From NCBI GenBank assembly GCA_000824845.1, contig CCNC01000141.1, forward strand, positions 124,001 through 188,000: 64,000 nucleotides of DNA, written 5' to 3'. Below are positions 8,484 to 18,047 of the stretch, one piece after another; position 1 is the first letter of the stretch, and every line of letters starts with the position of its first letter. The DNA is from Mesorhizobium sp. ORS 3359. GTDB taxonomy: Bacteria; Pseudomonadota; Alphaproteobacteria; Rhizobiales; Rhizobiaceae. A model generated the notes under the pieces. It was given only the letters and a program-made list of their open reading frames with translations, had not been told where the DNA came from and ran no database searches. The translations under genes were made by a program, and so were the position numbers.

Positions 8484-9329
8484 TCAAAGCGGAGCGGGGA
8501 TGGTGAAATTCGGCCGGAACGTATCCATGGTGGCACCGTTGCGATCCTCGGAGAGCAAGGTGTCCGAACCGAAGCTTGCCCGCAGACCAACCACATATTT
8601 GTGGATGTTCACACTCCCGGAACTTTCCGAGAAGGTCAGGTGATCCAGCTGGTAGCGGCCAAACACCGACCAAGGAGTCCCCGAGAATCGGTAGGTAGCC
8701 TGCAACGCCGCCGTGACGGTGTCGAAATGTCCGCCAAAGCCGGACAGCCGCGAGAAGCCGAGTTCACCATCGAAGCGAAGGTTGTCCTGCGCGAAATATC
8801 GCACGACGCCACGGCCGCCCCAATTGTCGAAATGTTCGGACTCGCCGCTGGCGCGCAACTGCCCGTAGTAGGCCTGACCGTAGAGTGTCACGTTGCCGAA
8901 ATAAGCCTGAGCCTCGGGACCGACGGTGAAAGTGTAAAGACCTGCGTCGCCTATACCCTCGTCCCCGTCATATCCGTTGATGGTCGCAAAGCCGCCGAGC
9001 GCATACGAACTCGGATCGCGCCAGTAGCCGTGGACGGCGCCGCCATAGCTATAGATGTTGGTTCCTTCCACCCACAGCGAATCGATCACCGCGTCGGTCT
9101 GGATGTTCCAGCGGGCGTCGATCGGGAAATTGATCCGAGCCGCGCCGCCGGCGGCCGTGCCGTTTGCGTCATCCCCGGGCGTCGAGAAATGAAGGCCGCC
9201 AAGATAAATCTCACCGTAGCCGGAAATATGAGGCTGTTCGAGTTGCTGGTCCAGAACGACCGGCGCGTCAGCGGCGAAAGCCGATGTTGCCGTTGCCACG
9301 ATCGCGGCACTGAGAAAAAGGCGATGCAT
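8484..9329 (-). CDS. Outer-membrane beta-barrel protein, function unknown
   Basis: 281 residues beginning with a signal peptide (MHRLFLSAAIVATATSAFA, cut before ADAP). The rest alternates short polar turns with aromatic and Gly-rich strands (ISGYGEIYLGG, GGRGVVRYFAQDNLRFDGEL, ATYRFSGTPWSVFGRYQLDH), as in small barrels. It has no recognisable porin or adhesin signature and ends without the usual C-terminal Phe. It resembles uncharacterised barrel proteins of Rhizobiales. It stands alone between lpxXL (convergent) and an L,D-transpeptidase gene. Confidence 0.65.
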   Translation of the reverse strand: MHRLFLSAAIVATATSAFAADAPVVLDQQLEQPHISGYGEIYLGGLHFSTPGDDANGTAAGGAARINFPIDARWNIQTDAVIDSLWVEGTNIYSYGGAVHGYWRDPSSYALGGFATINGYDGDEGIGDAGLYTFTVGPEAQAYFGNVTLYGQAYYGQLRASGESEHFDNWGGRGVVRYFAQDNLRFDGELGFSRLSGFGGHFDTVTAALQATYRFSGTPWSVFGRYQLDHLTFSESSGSVNIHKYVVGLRASFGSDTLLSEDRNGATMDTFRPNFTIPAPL

Positions 9330-9461
9330 CCAAATACCCCCAAGCGATCAGAATTTTGAGGTCCTGCTTCTACCACCGCAGCATTGCATGGGACAGGTTC
9401 AGCACTGCTGCGGACGGCGCAAACCCTTGCTTTTCGTGGCATGTGAGGCATTGCTGCAACG

Positions 9462-9486
9462 GCAGGCGGCGGCAATCGCCGCCTGC
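9462..9486. other. Strong GC hairpin between two minus-strand genes
   Basis: Perfect 10-bp stem (GCAGGCGGCG with CGCCGCCTGC) and a 5-nt loop, just after the L,D-transpeptidase stop on the minus strand. There is no T-run after it in that direction, so it may protect the mRNA end or act as a weak terminator. Confidence 0.4.
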
Positions 9487-9507
9487 GCAACGAGCCTCTT
9501 CAGCGCC

Positions 9508-9939
9508 TCAGTTGGTGACGACGATCCGCGTGTTGCCGAAGCCGGCTTCCTTGACCATCGCGTAGAAGGTCGCGGCGTTGGCCGGATGCAGGCGCACGCA
9601 GCCATGCGACGCCGGGCGCCCGAGACGTCTCACCGCCCCGGTGCCGTGAATGGCGTAGCCGCCGTGGAAGAACACGGAATACGGCATCGGCGAATTGTCA
9701 TACTTGCGCGAATACCACATCCGGGCAGTCCATTGCGGCCGGTAGCTGCCGCGCGGCGTGAAATAGCCAGGTCGCGCCGTCGACACGCTCCAGCGGTAGA
9801 GCACCTGGCCATACTTGCTGACGGTCATGGTCTGCGACGAGACGTCGATATTGGCGACCAGGTTGGCTGCTCGGCTTGCGACGGACATGCCGAACAACGC
9901 TGTCGCCAGCACGGTTGCCATGAGAACGAACTTTTTCAT
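9508..9939 (-). CDS. L,D-transpeptidase (YkuD family)
   Basis: 143 residues. A signal peptide (MKKFVLMATVLATALFGMSVASRA) is followed by a single YkuD domain. The catalytic motif HGTG...SHGCVRL lies at about residues 96-118, with the nucleophilic Cys in SHGCVRL. Such enzymes make 3-3 peptidoglycan cross-links or attach lipoproteins to peptidoglycan in the periplasm. An upstream in-frame start would add about 77 unlike residues; the signal peptide and an AAGGGG site fix the start at 9939. Rhizobiales carry many paralogues of this short type. Confidence 0.85.
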   Translation of the reverse strand: MKKFVLMATVLATALFGMSVASRAANLVANIDVSSQTMTVSKYGQVLYRWSVSTARPGYFTPRGSYRPQWTARMWYSRKYDNSPMPYSVFFHGGYAIHGTGAVRRLGRPASHGCVRLHPANAATFYAMVKEAGFGNTRIVVTN

Positions 9940-10200
9940 GCGATCAAACCCCTTTGATTGCCCCTGCCATTGACGCGGTTTTTCCATCTTTTTGCCGGCA
10001 GATGCGTTAAGTACCACACACTCCTTGACGAATCCGCCAATCCAATCCGATGAATTTGAACGATTTTCCCGGCATAGTTGCCGCCTCGACACGCACCCTC
10101 TGAAGTTTAAGCGCGGGCGTTGGGGCGTCCCCCGATCGTCGTGCGGCAATGTGCGACTGGTTGCTTGCAAAAGTGCTGCGTTCCCTCTTCAATCCACCGA

Positions 10201-11496
10201 ATGAGTGAACGACTTTGCGTGAATGAGCGACTTCTCGGGGCGGTCGAGGACAGGACAGACGACTTGGTTGCGCTGACCGCGGACCTGATCCGCTTCCCGA
10301 CGGTCAATCCGCCGGGCGAAGCCTACCGGCCATGCGCCGAGTTCCTGGGCGAGCGCCTGAAGAAACTCGGCTTCGAAACCGAGTTCATCCGTGCCGACGG
10401 CGCGCCTGGCGACAGCGACCGCTATCCGCGCGTCAACATGGTTGCCCGCTTCGACGGCCGTTCGCCCGGCCCCTGCGTGCACTTCAACTCGCACATCGAC
10501 GTCGTCGAGGCCGGCGACGGCTGGACCGTCGATCCCTTTGCCGGCCTGGTGAAGGACGGCAGGGTCTATGGCCGGGGCGCCTGCGACATGAAGGGCGGCC
10601 TGGCCGCCTCGGTCATCGCCGTTGAAGCCTTCATGGAAGCCTATCCCGACTTTCCCGGCGCTATTGAGATATCGGGCACGGCGGACGAGGAATCGGGCGG
10701 TTTCGGCGGCGTCGCGCATCTGGCCAGGCTCGGCTATTTCTCGAAGCCGAAGGTCGACCACGTCATCATCCCCGAGCCCTTGAACAAGGACCGCATCTGC
10801 CTCGGCCATCGCGGCGTCTGGTGGGCCGAGATCGAGACCAAGGGCGAGATCGCGCATGGCTCGATGCCGTTCCTCGGCGATAATGCGGTGCGCCATATGG
10901 GCGCCGTGCTGCAGGCTTTCGAGGAGGAACTGTTTCCGGCGCTCGACCGCAAGATGACACGCATGCCGGTGGTGCCGGAAGGCGCCCGGCGCTCGACCAT
11001 GAACATCAATTCCATCCATGGCGGCCAGACCGAGGATTTCCGGCCGGGGCTTCCCTCGCCCAACGTGCCGGATTGGTGCCGGCTCACCATCGACCGGCGC
11101 TTCCTGCTCGAAGAGGATATCGCCACCGTCAAGGGCGAGGTCACCGGCATCCTGGAGCGGCTGAAACGCGAGCGCAAGAAATTCGATTACGAGATCCGCG
11201 ACCTTATGGAAGTGCTGCCGCTGATGACCGAGCGCGACGCGCCAGTGGTAATGGCCGTCGCGAAGGGCATCATGGAGGTGTTCGACCGCGAACCCGACTA
11301 TGTGATCTCGCCCGGCACCTACGACCAGAAGCACGTCGCGCGCCTCGGCCACCTCTACGACTGCATCGCCTATGGCCCGGGCATTCTCGACCTCGCGCAT
11401 AGGCCGGACGAATGGGTGGGCATCGCCGACATGGTGGAATCGGCCAAGGTGATGGCGATCGGCCTCAATGTGCTCTTGCGCGGCACGATCGGCTAA
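10201..11496 (+). CDS. M20 family metallopeptidase (ArgE/DapE-type amidohydrolase)
   Basis: 431 residues. The metal-binding residues of the M20 family are visible: HIDVV near residue 99 (H and D), GRGACDMKGG near 128 (bridging D), and the catalytic pair in GTADEESGG near 161. LAHRPDEW near the end carries the last metal-binding His. It is annotated in relatives as acetylornithine deacetylase/succinyl-diaminopimelate desuccinylase family. Because a peptide ABC transporter follows on the same strand, a role in hydrolysing an imported peptide or N-acyl amino acid is more likely than a biosynthetic one. Confidence 0.8.
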   Translation: MSERLCVNERLLGAVEDRTDDLVALTADLIRFPTVNPPGEAYRPCAEFLGERLKKLGFETEFIRADGAPGDSDRYPRVNMVARFDGRSPGPCVHFNSHIDVVEAGDGWTVDPFAGLVKDGRVYGRGACDMKGGLAASVIAVEAFMEAYPDFPGAIEISGTADEESGGFGGVAHLARLGYFSKPKVDHVIIPEPLNKDRICLGHRGVWWAEIETKGEIAHGSMPFLGDNAVRHMGAVLQAFEEELFPALDRKMTRMPVVPEGARRSTMNINSIHGGQTEDFRPGLPSPNVPDWCRLTIDRRFLLEEDIATVKGEVTGILERLKRERKKFDYEIRDLMEVLPLMTERDAPVVMAVAKGIMEVFDREPDYVISPGTYDQKHVARLGHLYDCIAYGPGILDLAHRPDEWVGIADMVESAKVMAIGLNVLLRGTIG

Positions 11497-11610
11497 TGGG
11501 CAAAAACATTCCGCCTGGCGCCGCCCGGCAGACGAAACGCAATTTACTCGCACGCCAAATCACGCTTCTATCCGCCAGCTTGAGCATGTTTGAGCAATGG
11601 GAGTTCAGCG

Positions 11611-13092
11611 ATGAGACTGTGGAAGACCATCCTGGCCGCGGCTGTGCTGTCGCTTGCCGCCGCCACCTCGGCCTTTGCCGCGCGCACCGACCTCACGCTC
11701 GGCATCGTGCTCGAGCCGCCACATCTCGATCCAACCGCCGGCGCGGCCGCCGCCATCGGCGAAGTCACCTATGCCAATGTCTTTGAAGGGCTGACGCGCA
11801 TCGATGACAACGGCCAGGTTCAGCCCGCCCTCGCCGAGAGCTGGGCAGTCTCCGACGACGGCAAGGCCTACACGTTCAAGCTGCATTCCGGCGTGAAGTT
11901 CCACGATGGCTCGGCCTTCAGCGCCGACGACGTGAAATTCTCGCTGGATCGTGCGCGTGCCAAGGATTCGCTCAATCCGCAAAAGCAGCTCTTTGCCCAC
12001 ATCACCGATGTCACGGCGGTCGATCCGGCGACCGTCAAGGTCACTCTCGACGGGCCGCAGGGCAGCTTCCTTTACGACATGGGCCAGGTTGCGGCGGTGA
12101 TCGTGGCGAAGGGGTCGGCCGACGGCAACAAGGACAAGCCGATCGGCACCGGTCCCTTCAAGCTCGATCACTGGGCCAAGGGTTCCGAGATCACGCTCGT
12201 CAAGAACCCGGACTACTGGGGTACAGCCGCCGCGCTCGACAAGGCGACATTCCGTATCGTGCCCGACGTGGCCGCAGCCGTCCCCGCCTTGCTCTCGGGC
12301 GACATCCAGGCTTTCGCCAACATGCCCGCGCAGGACGCGCTCGCTCAGATCCAGTCCGACCCGCGCTTCAGCGTCGTGATCGGTTCGACCGAGGGCGAGA
12401 CGATCCTGTCGATCAACAACAAGAAGCCGCCCTTCGACAAGCTCGCCGTGCGGCAGGCGCTTGCCTCGGCGATCGATCGCAATGCCATCATTGCAGCCGC
12501 CTCGAACGGTCTTGGAAAGCCGATCGGGTCTCATTTTTCGCCAGGCGACGCGGGCTATGTCGATCTCACCGGCGTCTACCCGCACGACATAGCCAAGGCC
12601 AAGGCGTATCTGAAGGAAGCAGGGCTGGAGAACGGCTTCTCAGCCACGATCAAGCTGCCGCCTGTGCCCTACGCACGCGACGGCGGCCAGGTGATTCAAT
12701 CCCAACTGAAAGAGATCGGAGTCGATCTGCAGATCATCCCGGTCGAATGGGCGGAGTGGCTGAGCCAGGTCTTCACCAACAAGGACTACGACCTGACGAT
12801 CGTTTCCCACGTCGAGCCCAACGACATCGATATCTATTCGCGGCCCGGCTATTATTTCCAGTATGACAACCCGAAGTTCAACGATGTGATCAAGGCGCTC
12901 GGCACCACGGTCGACAAGGACAAGAGGCTGGAGCTGTTGGGTGAGGCGCAGAAGATTCTCGCCCACGACGTGCCCGCCGTCTACCTGTTCGAGCTGCCCA
13001 AGATTGGCGTCTGGGACGCCAAGTTGCAGGGCATGTGGACGAACTGGCCGATCGAGGCGGATGACCTCACCAAGGTGAAGTGGACGGATTAG
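11611..13092 (+). CDS. Peptide ABC transporter substrate-binding protein (SBP_bac_5)
   Basis: 493 residues. A signal peptide (MRLWKTILAAAVLSLAAATSAFA) is followed by a cluster-C binding protein domain: EPPHLDPT, a YANVFEGLTRID segment, and YTFKLHSGVKFHDGSAFSADDVKFS. This is the DppA/OppA family for di- or oligopeptides and related solutes. GGGAG lies 7 nt before the ATG at 11611; seven extra upstream residues are possible but would sit ahead of the signal peptide. It heads a four-gene transport operon and follows an M20 peptidase that may act on the same solute. Confidence 0.88.
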   Translation: MRLWKTILAAAVLSLAAATSAFAARTDLTLGIVLEPPHLDPTAGAAAAIGEVTYANVFEGLTRIDDNGQVQPALAESWAVSDDGKAYTFKLHSGVKFHDGSAFSADDVKFSLDRARAKDSLNPQKQLFAHITDVTAVDPATVKVTLDGPQGSFLYDMGQVAAVIVAKGSADGNKDKPIGTGPFKLDHWAKGSEITLVKNPDYWGTAAALDKATFRIVPDVAAAVPALLSGDIQAFANMPAQDALAQIQSDPRFSVVIGSTEGETILSINNKKPPFDKLAVRQALASAIDRNAIIAAASNGLGKPIGSHFSPGDAGYVDLTGVYPHDIAKAKAYLKEAGLENGFSATIKLPPVPYARDGGQVIQSQLKEIGVDLQIIPVEWAEWLSQVFTNKDYDLTIVSHVEPNDIDIYSRPGYYFQYDNPKFNDVIKALGTTVDKDKRLELLGEAQKILAHDVPAVYLFELPKIGVWDAKLQGMWTNWPIEADDLTKVKWTD

Positions 13093-13119
13093 AGCGGCGC
13101 GATCGCCCGATCGCTTCCC

Positions 13120-14067
13120 ATGACCGCCTACCTCGCAAAGCGCCTCATCATCGCGGCCCTCACGCTGGTGCTGGCCTCGATGGTGGTGTTCGCGGTCATG
13201 GAGGTCCTGCCCGGAGACCCGGCGCGCCTGATGCTGGGCCTCAATGCCAGCGCCGACCAAGTGGAGTTGCTGCGCAACCAGATGGGGCTGAACGCGCCGC
13301 TGGTGCTGCGCTACCTGCACTGGGCGGGCGGCTTGCTCAGCCTCGATTTCGGCCGTTCCTACACCTATTCGGTGCCCGTCATCGACCTGGTGCGTGAACG
13401 CATCGCCGTCTCCGTGCCGCTGGCGCTGATCGCGCTGGCGCTGTCGACCATCATCGCCATTCCGGTCGGCGTGTTCTCCGCCAGCCGCCAGGGCCGCGCG
13501 GGCGATACGCTGGCCATGGGCGCGGCCCAGATCGGCGTCGCGGTGCCAAATTTCTGGTTCGCGCTGATGCTGATCTATCTCTTCGCCGTCTGGCTGCGGC
13601 TCGTGCCGGCCGGCGGCTTCCCGGGTTGGGGCGCCGGTGTTTGGACGGCGTTGAAATCCCTGATCCTGCCGGCCGTGGCCCTGGCGCTGCCGCAGGCGGC
13701 GATCCTGGGGCGCGTCGCCCGCTCGGCGCTGATCGAGGTGCTCAACGAGGACTATATCCGCACCGCGCGCGCCAAGGGCCTGCCCTACCGCGCCGTGCTG
13801 TGGCGCCATGCGTTGCGCAACGCCATGATCCCGGTGCTCACCATCCTCGGCCTGCAATTCGCCTTCCTGCTTGCCGGCACCATAATCATCGAGAATGTCT
13901 TCTACCTGCCTGGCCTCGGCCGGCTGATCTTCCAGGCCATCACCCAGCGCGACCTGATCGTGGTCGAGAGCATTGTCATGCTTCTGGTCGCCGCCGTGAT
14001 CCTGATCAACCTCCTCGTCGATTTCTCCTACGCCATCGTCGACCCCCGCCTCAGAGGCCGGCAATGA
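13120..14067 (+). CDS. Peptide ABC transporter permease, DppB type
   Basis: 315 residues with six predicted membrane helices. The cytoplasmic EAA loop that touches the ATPase is seen as EDYIRTARAKGLPYRAVLWRH followed by ALRNAMIPVLTILG. The N-terminus (LAKRLIIAALTLVLASMVVF) and the DPARLMLG segment are typical of DppB/OppB. It starts 27 nt after the binding protein and its stop overlaps the next ATG by 4 nt, so the two permeases are translationally coupled. Confidence 0.9.
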   Translation: MTAYLAKRLIIAALTLVLASMVVFAVMEVLPGDPARLMLGLNASADQVELLRNQMGLNAPLVLRYLHWAGGLLSLDFGRSYTYSVPVIDLVRERIAVSVPLALIALALSTIIAIPVGVFSASRQGRAGDTLAMGAAQIGVAVPNFWFALMLIYLFAVWLRLVPAGGFPGWGAGVWTALKSLILPAVALALPQAAILGRVARSALIEVLNEDYIRTARAKGLPYRAVLWRHALRNAMIPVLTILGLQFAFLLAGTIIIENVFYLPGLGRLIFQAITQRDLIVVESIVMLLVAAVILINLLVDFSYAIVDPRLRGRQ

Positions 14068-14933
14068 CCATGCGCATCGACCTCCCCGAGGAAACGCTTG
14101 CCGGCGTGCTGGCCAAGGCCTTCGGCAACCGCTCTTTCCTGATCGGTCTGGTCATCACGTTGCTGATTCTGGCTATCGCGCTCGTCTCCTTCGTCTGGAC
14201 GCCTTACGACGTCACCAGGCTGGTGATCGCCGACAAGGCCCAGGCGCCCTCTTGGGCACACTGGTTCGGCACCGACCATTTCGGTCGCGACATCCTGTCG
14301 ATGGTCGTGGTCGGCGCCCGCAATTCGATCGCGGTCGCGCTGGTCGCAGTCGGCATCGGCATGGGCATCGGCGTGCCGCTCGGCGCTCTGGCCGCCGCGC
14401 GAGGCGGACTGGCCGACGAGGCGCTGATGCGCGTCAACGACGTCGTCTTCGCCTTCCCTGCCCTGCTTTCGGCGATCATGATTACCGCGATCTTCGGCCC
14501 CGGCGCCGTCAACGCCATCATCGCGATCGGCATCTTCAACATACCTGTCTTCGCGCGCGTCGCCCGCGCCGGCGCGCTGGCGATCTGGCCACGCGAGTTC
14601 ATCCTCGCCGCGCGCGCCGCCGGCAAGGGCATGACGCGCATCACCGTCGAGCACATCCTGCCCAATATCGCGACGCTGCTGCTCGTCCAGGGCACCATCC
14701 AGTTCGCGCTCGGCATCCTCGCCGAAGCCGGGCTTTCCTATGTCGGCCTCGGCGCCCAGCCGCCGATGCCGAGCTGGGGCCGCATGCTGTTCGACGCGCA
14801 GACGCGCATGGTGATCGCGCCCTGGATGGCGATCTTTCCCGGCATGGCGATCGTCATTACCGTGCTCGGGCTGAACCTTCTCGGCGACGGCATCGCCGAC
14901 ATCCTCGATCCGAAATCGCGGCGGCGCCGATGA
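14064..14933 (+). CDS. Peptide ABC transporter permease, DppC type
   Basis: 289 residues. The HWFGTDHFGRDILS segment near residue 70 marks the DppC/OppC subgroup, and the EAA loop reads REFILAARAAGKGMTRITVEHILPN. It ends with LNLLGDGIADILDPK, also characteristic. The ATG at 14064 overlaps the DppB stop (ATGA), and its own stop overlaps the ATPase start in the same way at 14930. Confidence 0.9.
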   Translation: MTMRIDLPEETLAGVLAKAFGNRSFLIGLVITLLILAIALVSFVWTPYDVTRLVIADKAQAPSWAHWFGTDHFGRDILSMVVVGARNSIAVALVAVGIGMGIGVPLGALAAARGGLADEALMRVNDVVFAFPALLSAIMITAIFGPGAVNAIIAIGIFNIPVFARVARAGALAIWPREFILAARAAGKGMTRITVEHILPNIATLLLVQGTIQFALGILAEAGLSYVGLGAQPPMPSWGRMLFDAQTRMVIAPWMAIFPGMAIVITVLGLNLLGDGIADILDPKSRRRR

Positions 14934-16552
14934 GCCTGCTCGAGATCGAGAACCTATCGCTTACGATCGGCGCCACGCCGATCCTCAAAGGTGTGGAACT
15001 GACAGTCGCGCCCGGCGAGGTCGTCGGCCTTGTCGGCGAATCCGGTTCCGGCAAGTCGATGACGGCGCTGACAATCATGCAGCTCCTCCCTCATCTGGCG
15101 CGCGCCGAGGGTCGCGTAACCTTCGACGGCATCGACATCCTCGGCGCCACCGAAGACCAGATGTGCGCCTTGCGCGGCGACGATATCGGCATGGTCTTCC
15201 AGGAGCCAATGACGGCGCTCAATCCTGTCAAGACGATCGGCGAACAGGTGGCCGAAGGCATTCGCTGGCACGCCAAGGCGAGCCGCGCCGAGGCCGAGGA
15301 TCGCGCGCGAAAAATCCTGGACCGCGTCGGGCTGCCGGAGGCCAAGTTCCCGCTGTCGCGCTACCCGCACGAACTGTCCGGCGGCCAGCGCCAGCGCGTT
15401 GTTATCGCCATTGCCTGCGCGCTGAGGCCGAAGCTGCTGATCGCCGACGAGCCGACGACGGCGCTCGACGTCGTCCTGCAGGCGCAGATCCTCGACCTGT
15501 TGCGCGATCTGGTCCGCGAGAACCGCATGGGCCTGCTGCTGATCTCGCACGACCTCGCGGTGGTGACCGAGATGGCCGATCGCCTGACCATCCTGCGCCA
15601 TGGCGAGGTGACGGAAGCCGGCGACACCGCGCGCACGCTATCCGAGCAGCAGCATCCCTACACGCGCGAGTTGGCACTCGCTTCCATGCACCTGCCGGCA
15701 AGGCCGAAACCGCATCTTGCCGGCTCGGCAAAGCCATTGCTCGAAGTCGAAGGTGTCGGCCGGGACTATCCGGGCCGGCGCAAATCCCTGTTCCGGCCGG
15801 CGCAGCCGATCCGCGCCGTCGACAATGTCTCGCTCACCATCGAGCCCGCGCAATCCGTGGCGCTCGTCGGGCGCTCGGGCTGCGGCAAGTCCACGCTTGC
15901 CCGCATGATCCTCGCCTTGGACAAGCCGACGGCGGGCACGATCCGCTTTCGCGGCGAGGCTATCACCGGAAAATCAGAGGCCGAGCTGCAGCCGGCCCGG
16001 CGCGACATGCAGGTCGTGTTCCAGGATCCCTACGGCTCCTTCGACCCGCGCCAGAAAGTGGAGAAGCTGGTGGCCGAGCCGCTGCATCTTCTGGAAAAGC
16101 AGCCGGCCGCGGCCGAGCGCCGCGAGATGGTCGCGCATGCGCTCGATGAAGTCGGGCTCGGTCCGCGCGACATGGACAAATACCCGCATGAATTCTCGGG
16201 TGGCCAGCGCCAGCGCCTGTCGATCGCCCGCGCCATCATCACCCGCCCGAAGCTGGTGGTTGCCGACGAGCCGGTCTCGGCGCTCGATGTCTCGATCCGC
16301 GCCCAGATCCTCGACCTTTTCGCCGAGCTCAACCAGAAGCTCGGCATCGCCTATCTCTTCATCACCCATGACCTGACGGTCGCCCGCGCCATCGCGGACG
16401 AGGTGCTGGTCATGCATGAAGGCAAGATCGTCGAGCGCGGCAAGACCGCCGACGTGCTCGATCATCCGCGTTCCGAACCGGCACGGGCGCTGGTCGCGGC
16501 GGCGCCTGATCTTCACCGAGCCATCGCGCGACGCATGCAGGAACAGGGCTAG
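14930..16552 (+). CDS. Fused dual-ATPase subunit of peptide ABC transporter (DppD-DppF fusion)
   Basis: 540 residues with two complete ABC ATPase domains in one chain. Domain 1 (about 1-250): Walker A GESGSGKSM, signature LSGGQRQR, Walker B LLIADEP, then SHD. Domain 2 (about 262-535): Walker A GRSGCGKST, signature FSGGQRQR, Walker B LVVADEP. The linker carries the HPYT motif of the oligopeptide ATPase C-terminal domain. It therefore replaces the separate DppD and DppF proteins. It overlaps the permease stop by 4 nt and closes the operon that begins with the binding protein at 11611. Confidence 0.92.
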   Translation: MSLLEIENLSLTIGATPILKGVELTVAPGEVVGLVGESGSGKSMTALTIMQLLPHLARAEGRVTFDGIDILGATEDQMCALRGDDIGMVFQEPMTALNPVKTIGEQVAEGIRWHAKASRAEAEDRARKILDRVGLPEAKFPLSRYPHELSGGQRQRVVIAIACALRPKLLIADEPTTALDVVLQAQILDLLRDLVRENRMGLLLISHDLAVVTEMADRLTILRHGEVTEAGDTARTLSEQQHPYTRELALASMHLPARPKPHLAGSAKPLLEVEGVGRDYPGRRKSLFRPAQPIRAVDNVSLTIEPAQSVALVGRSGCGKSTLARMILALDKPTAGTIRFRGEAITGKSEAELQPARRDMQVVFQDPYGSFDPRQKVEKLVAEPLHLLEKQPAAAERREMVAHALDEVGLGPRDMDKYPHEFSGGQRQRLSIARAIITRPKLVVADEPVSALDVSIRAQILDLFAELNQKLGIAYLFITHDLTVARAIADEVLVMHEGKIVERGKTADVLDHPRSEPARALVAAAPDLHRAIARRMQEQG

Positions 16553-16576
16553 GCAGCCGGGACCCGGCCGGGCCGG

Positions 16577-17008
16577 CTATTCCTCCGGCTTCACCAAATC
16601 GACCGGGCTGATATCGAGCAGGTCGAGCGTGCGGCGCAGCAGCTTCACCTCACTCTCCGCCAGTTTGGAATCGGCCTTGGCGATCTCGGCCATATGGCGC
16701 GCGAGCAGCTTCCGGCGCTCGACATCGAGGTCGCGGAACAGTGCGATCGCCTGCGAGCCGTTGGTCTCGTAGCCATAATCGTTGAGATATTCAATGACGC
16801 TGTCGATCGAGGCCTCGGGGATGCCGAAGGCTTCCCTGCAGATGCGACGGAAGACGACCATCTCGCTCTCCGAGACCGAGCCGTCGGCCAGGATCATGCG
16901 AAACAGCATCAAAAGCTCCGCCGACAGCACCGGATCGTCCGCCACCTTGCGAACGCCCGGGTCACCGTCGAAGATCGAACGTATCTGGTCGAGCAGCGCC
17001 ATCGCCAT
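16577..17008 (-). CDS. TerB family (tellurite-resistance-like) protein
   Basis: 143 residues, all helical, of the TerB family: LMLFRMILADGSVSESEMVVFRRIC near residue 33 supplies the acidic metal-binding helix, and AEIAKADSKLAESEVKLLRRT is the second copy. TerB-like proteins are cytosolic or membrane-associated and linked to stress responses; the function is not known for stand-alone versions. ATG at 17008 follows GGGGAG. It is convergent with the peptide-transport operon and divergent from the TSUP permease. Confidence 0.75.
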   Translation of the reverse strand: MAMALLDQIRSIFDGDPGVRKVADDPVLSAELLMLFRMILADGSVSESEMVVFRRICREAFGIPEASIDSVIEYLNDYGYETNGSQAIALFRDLDVERRKLLARHMAEIAKADSKLAESEVKLLRRTLDLLDISPVDLVKPEE

Positions 17009-17040
17009 CAAGCTCCCCTTTGCGATTCCACCTGATTTTT

Positions 17041-17087
17041 AGAGCAATTCCAGGAAAAGTGTGAAGCGGTTTTCCGTCCGCAATTGC
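17041..17087. repeat. Intergenic repeat (AGAGCAATTCCAGGAAAAGTG type)
   Basis: This stretch reads AGAGCAATTC...GCGGTTTTCCGTCCGCAATTGC. A nearly identical copy occurs in the opposite orientation at 62124-62168 next to an ABC ATPase gene. Partial versions appear just before lpxXL (7298) and at 57567. The ends form a rough palindrome around GCAATT. Confidence 0.65.
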
Positions 17088-17209
17088 GCCAAAGCAACGG
17101 ACAGAGCGGTTCGGCGTGTAACGGCGAGTCGCTCTGGCTTGGAATCGCCCTTGCGCAAACCGGGCGAGCGTGGTGGAAGCTGCGGCTTCCTTCCAGGCAT
17201 CCCTCCCCG

Positions 17210-17995
17210 ATGATCGAACTCACCCTGCAGACCGTCCTGATCCTGATTGCTGCCGCCTTCGCGGCCGGCTTCGTCGACTCGATCGCCGGCGGCGGCGGGC
17301 TGATCACCATCCCGGCGCTGCTGCTCGCCGGCTTTTCGCCGGTCGCAGCCCTTGGCACCAACAAATTGCAGGGCATGTTCGGCTCCGGCTCGGCCACCAT
17401 CCACTATGCCGCCAACGGCCAGGTCGACCTGCGCCGCCAGCTGCCGTCGGCGCTGCTGGCGTTTGCCGGGGGCGCAGTTGGGGCGCTTTTGGCGACGGTC
17501 GTGCCCGGCGATTTCCTGCGTGCACTGCTGCCGCTGCTCCTGATCGCCATCGCGCTATATTTCGCGCTGAAGCCGAACATGAACGACGTCGACCGCGCAG
17601 AGCGGCTTTCGCCTTTCCTGTTCGGGCTGATCATCCCGCCGCTGATCGGCTTCTATGACGGCGTGTTCGGCCCCGGCGCCGGCTCCTTCTACATGCTCGC
17701 CTTCGTCACGCTTGCCGGCTACGGCGTGCTCAAGGCGACGGCGCACACGAAGCTGCTCAATTTCGCTTCCAACATCGGTGGCTTCGTCGTCTTCGCGGCC
17801 GTCGGCGTCATCGACTGGAAGGTCGGCCTGATGATGGGCGCAGCACAGTTCATCGGCGCCCGCGTCGGCGCGAGCCTTGCCATCCGCATCGGTGCCCGGC
17901 TGATCAAGCCGCTGCTTGTGGTGGTCTGCCTGGCCCTGGCGATCAAGTTGTTAGCCGATCCCGCCAATCCGCTGCGCCAGCTCATTGGTGTATGA
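17210..17995 (+). CDS. TSUP (TauE/SafE) family membrane permease
   Basis: 261 residues with about eight membrane helices. The family motif appears as FVDSIAGGGGLITIPALLLAG at the start and GFYDGVFGPGAGSF in the second half, reflecting the internal duplication of TSUP proteins. Members export sulfite or move small organosulfur or organic anions across the inner membrane. I chose ATG 17210 since the frame upstream has no family-like sequence. Its end overlaps slightly with the leader of the next small gene. Confidence 0.85.
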   Translation: MIELTLQTVLILIAAAFAAGFVDSIAGGGGLITIPALLLAGFSPVAALGTNKLQGMFGSGSATIHYAANGQVDLRRQLPSALLAFAGGAVGALLATVVPGDFLRALLPLLLIAIALYFALKPNMNDVDRAERLSPFLFGLIIPPLIGFYDGVFGPGAGSFYMLAFVTLAGYGVLKATAHTKLLNFASNIGGFVVFAAVGVIDWKVGLMMGAAQFIGARVGASLAIRIGARLIKPLLVVVCLALAIKLLADPANPLRQLIGV

Positions 17996-18047
17996 AGCGC
18001 CTGCTGGTAGACTCCAGGCGTTGCGAATCATGTTGGAGGGACCAGAC

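Noticed and set aside
12640..14064. 474-residue minus-strand frame opposite the peptide transporter genes
   Set aside because: It covers the binding protein and permease in antisense and has the His/Gln/Asp-rich composition typical of GC-rich shadows.
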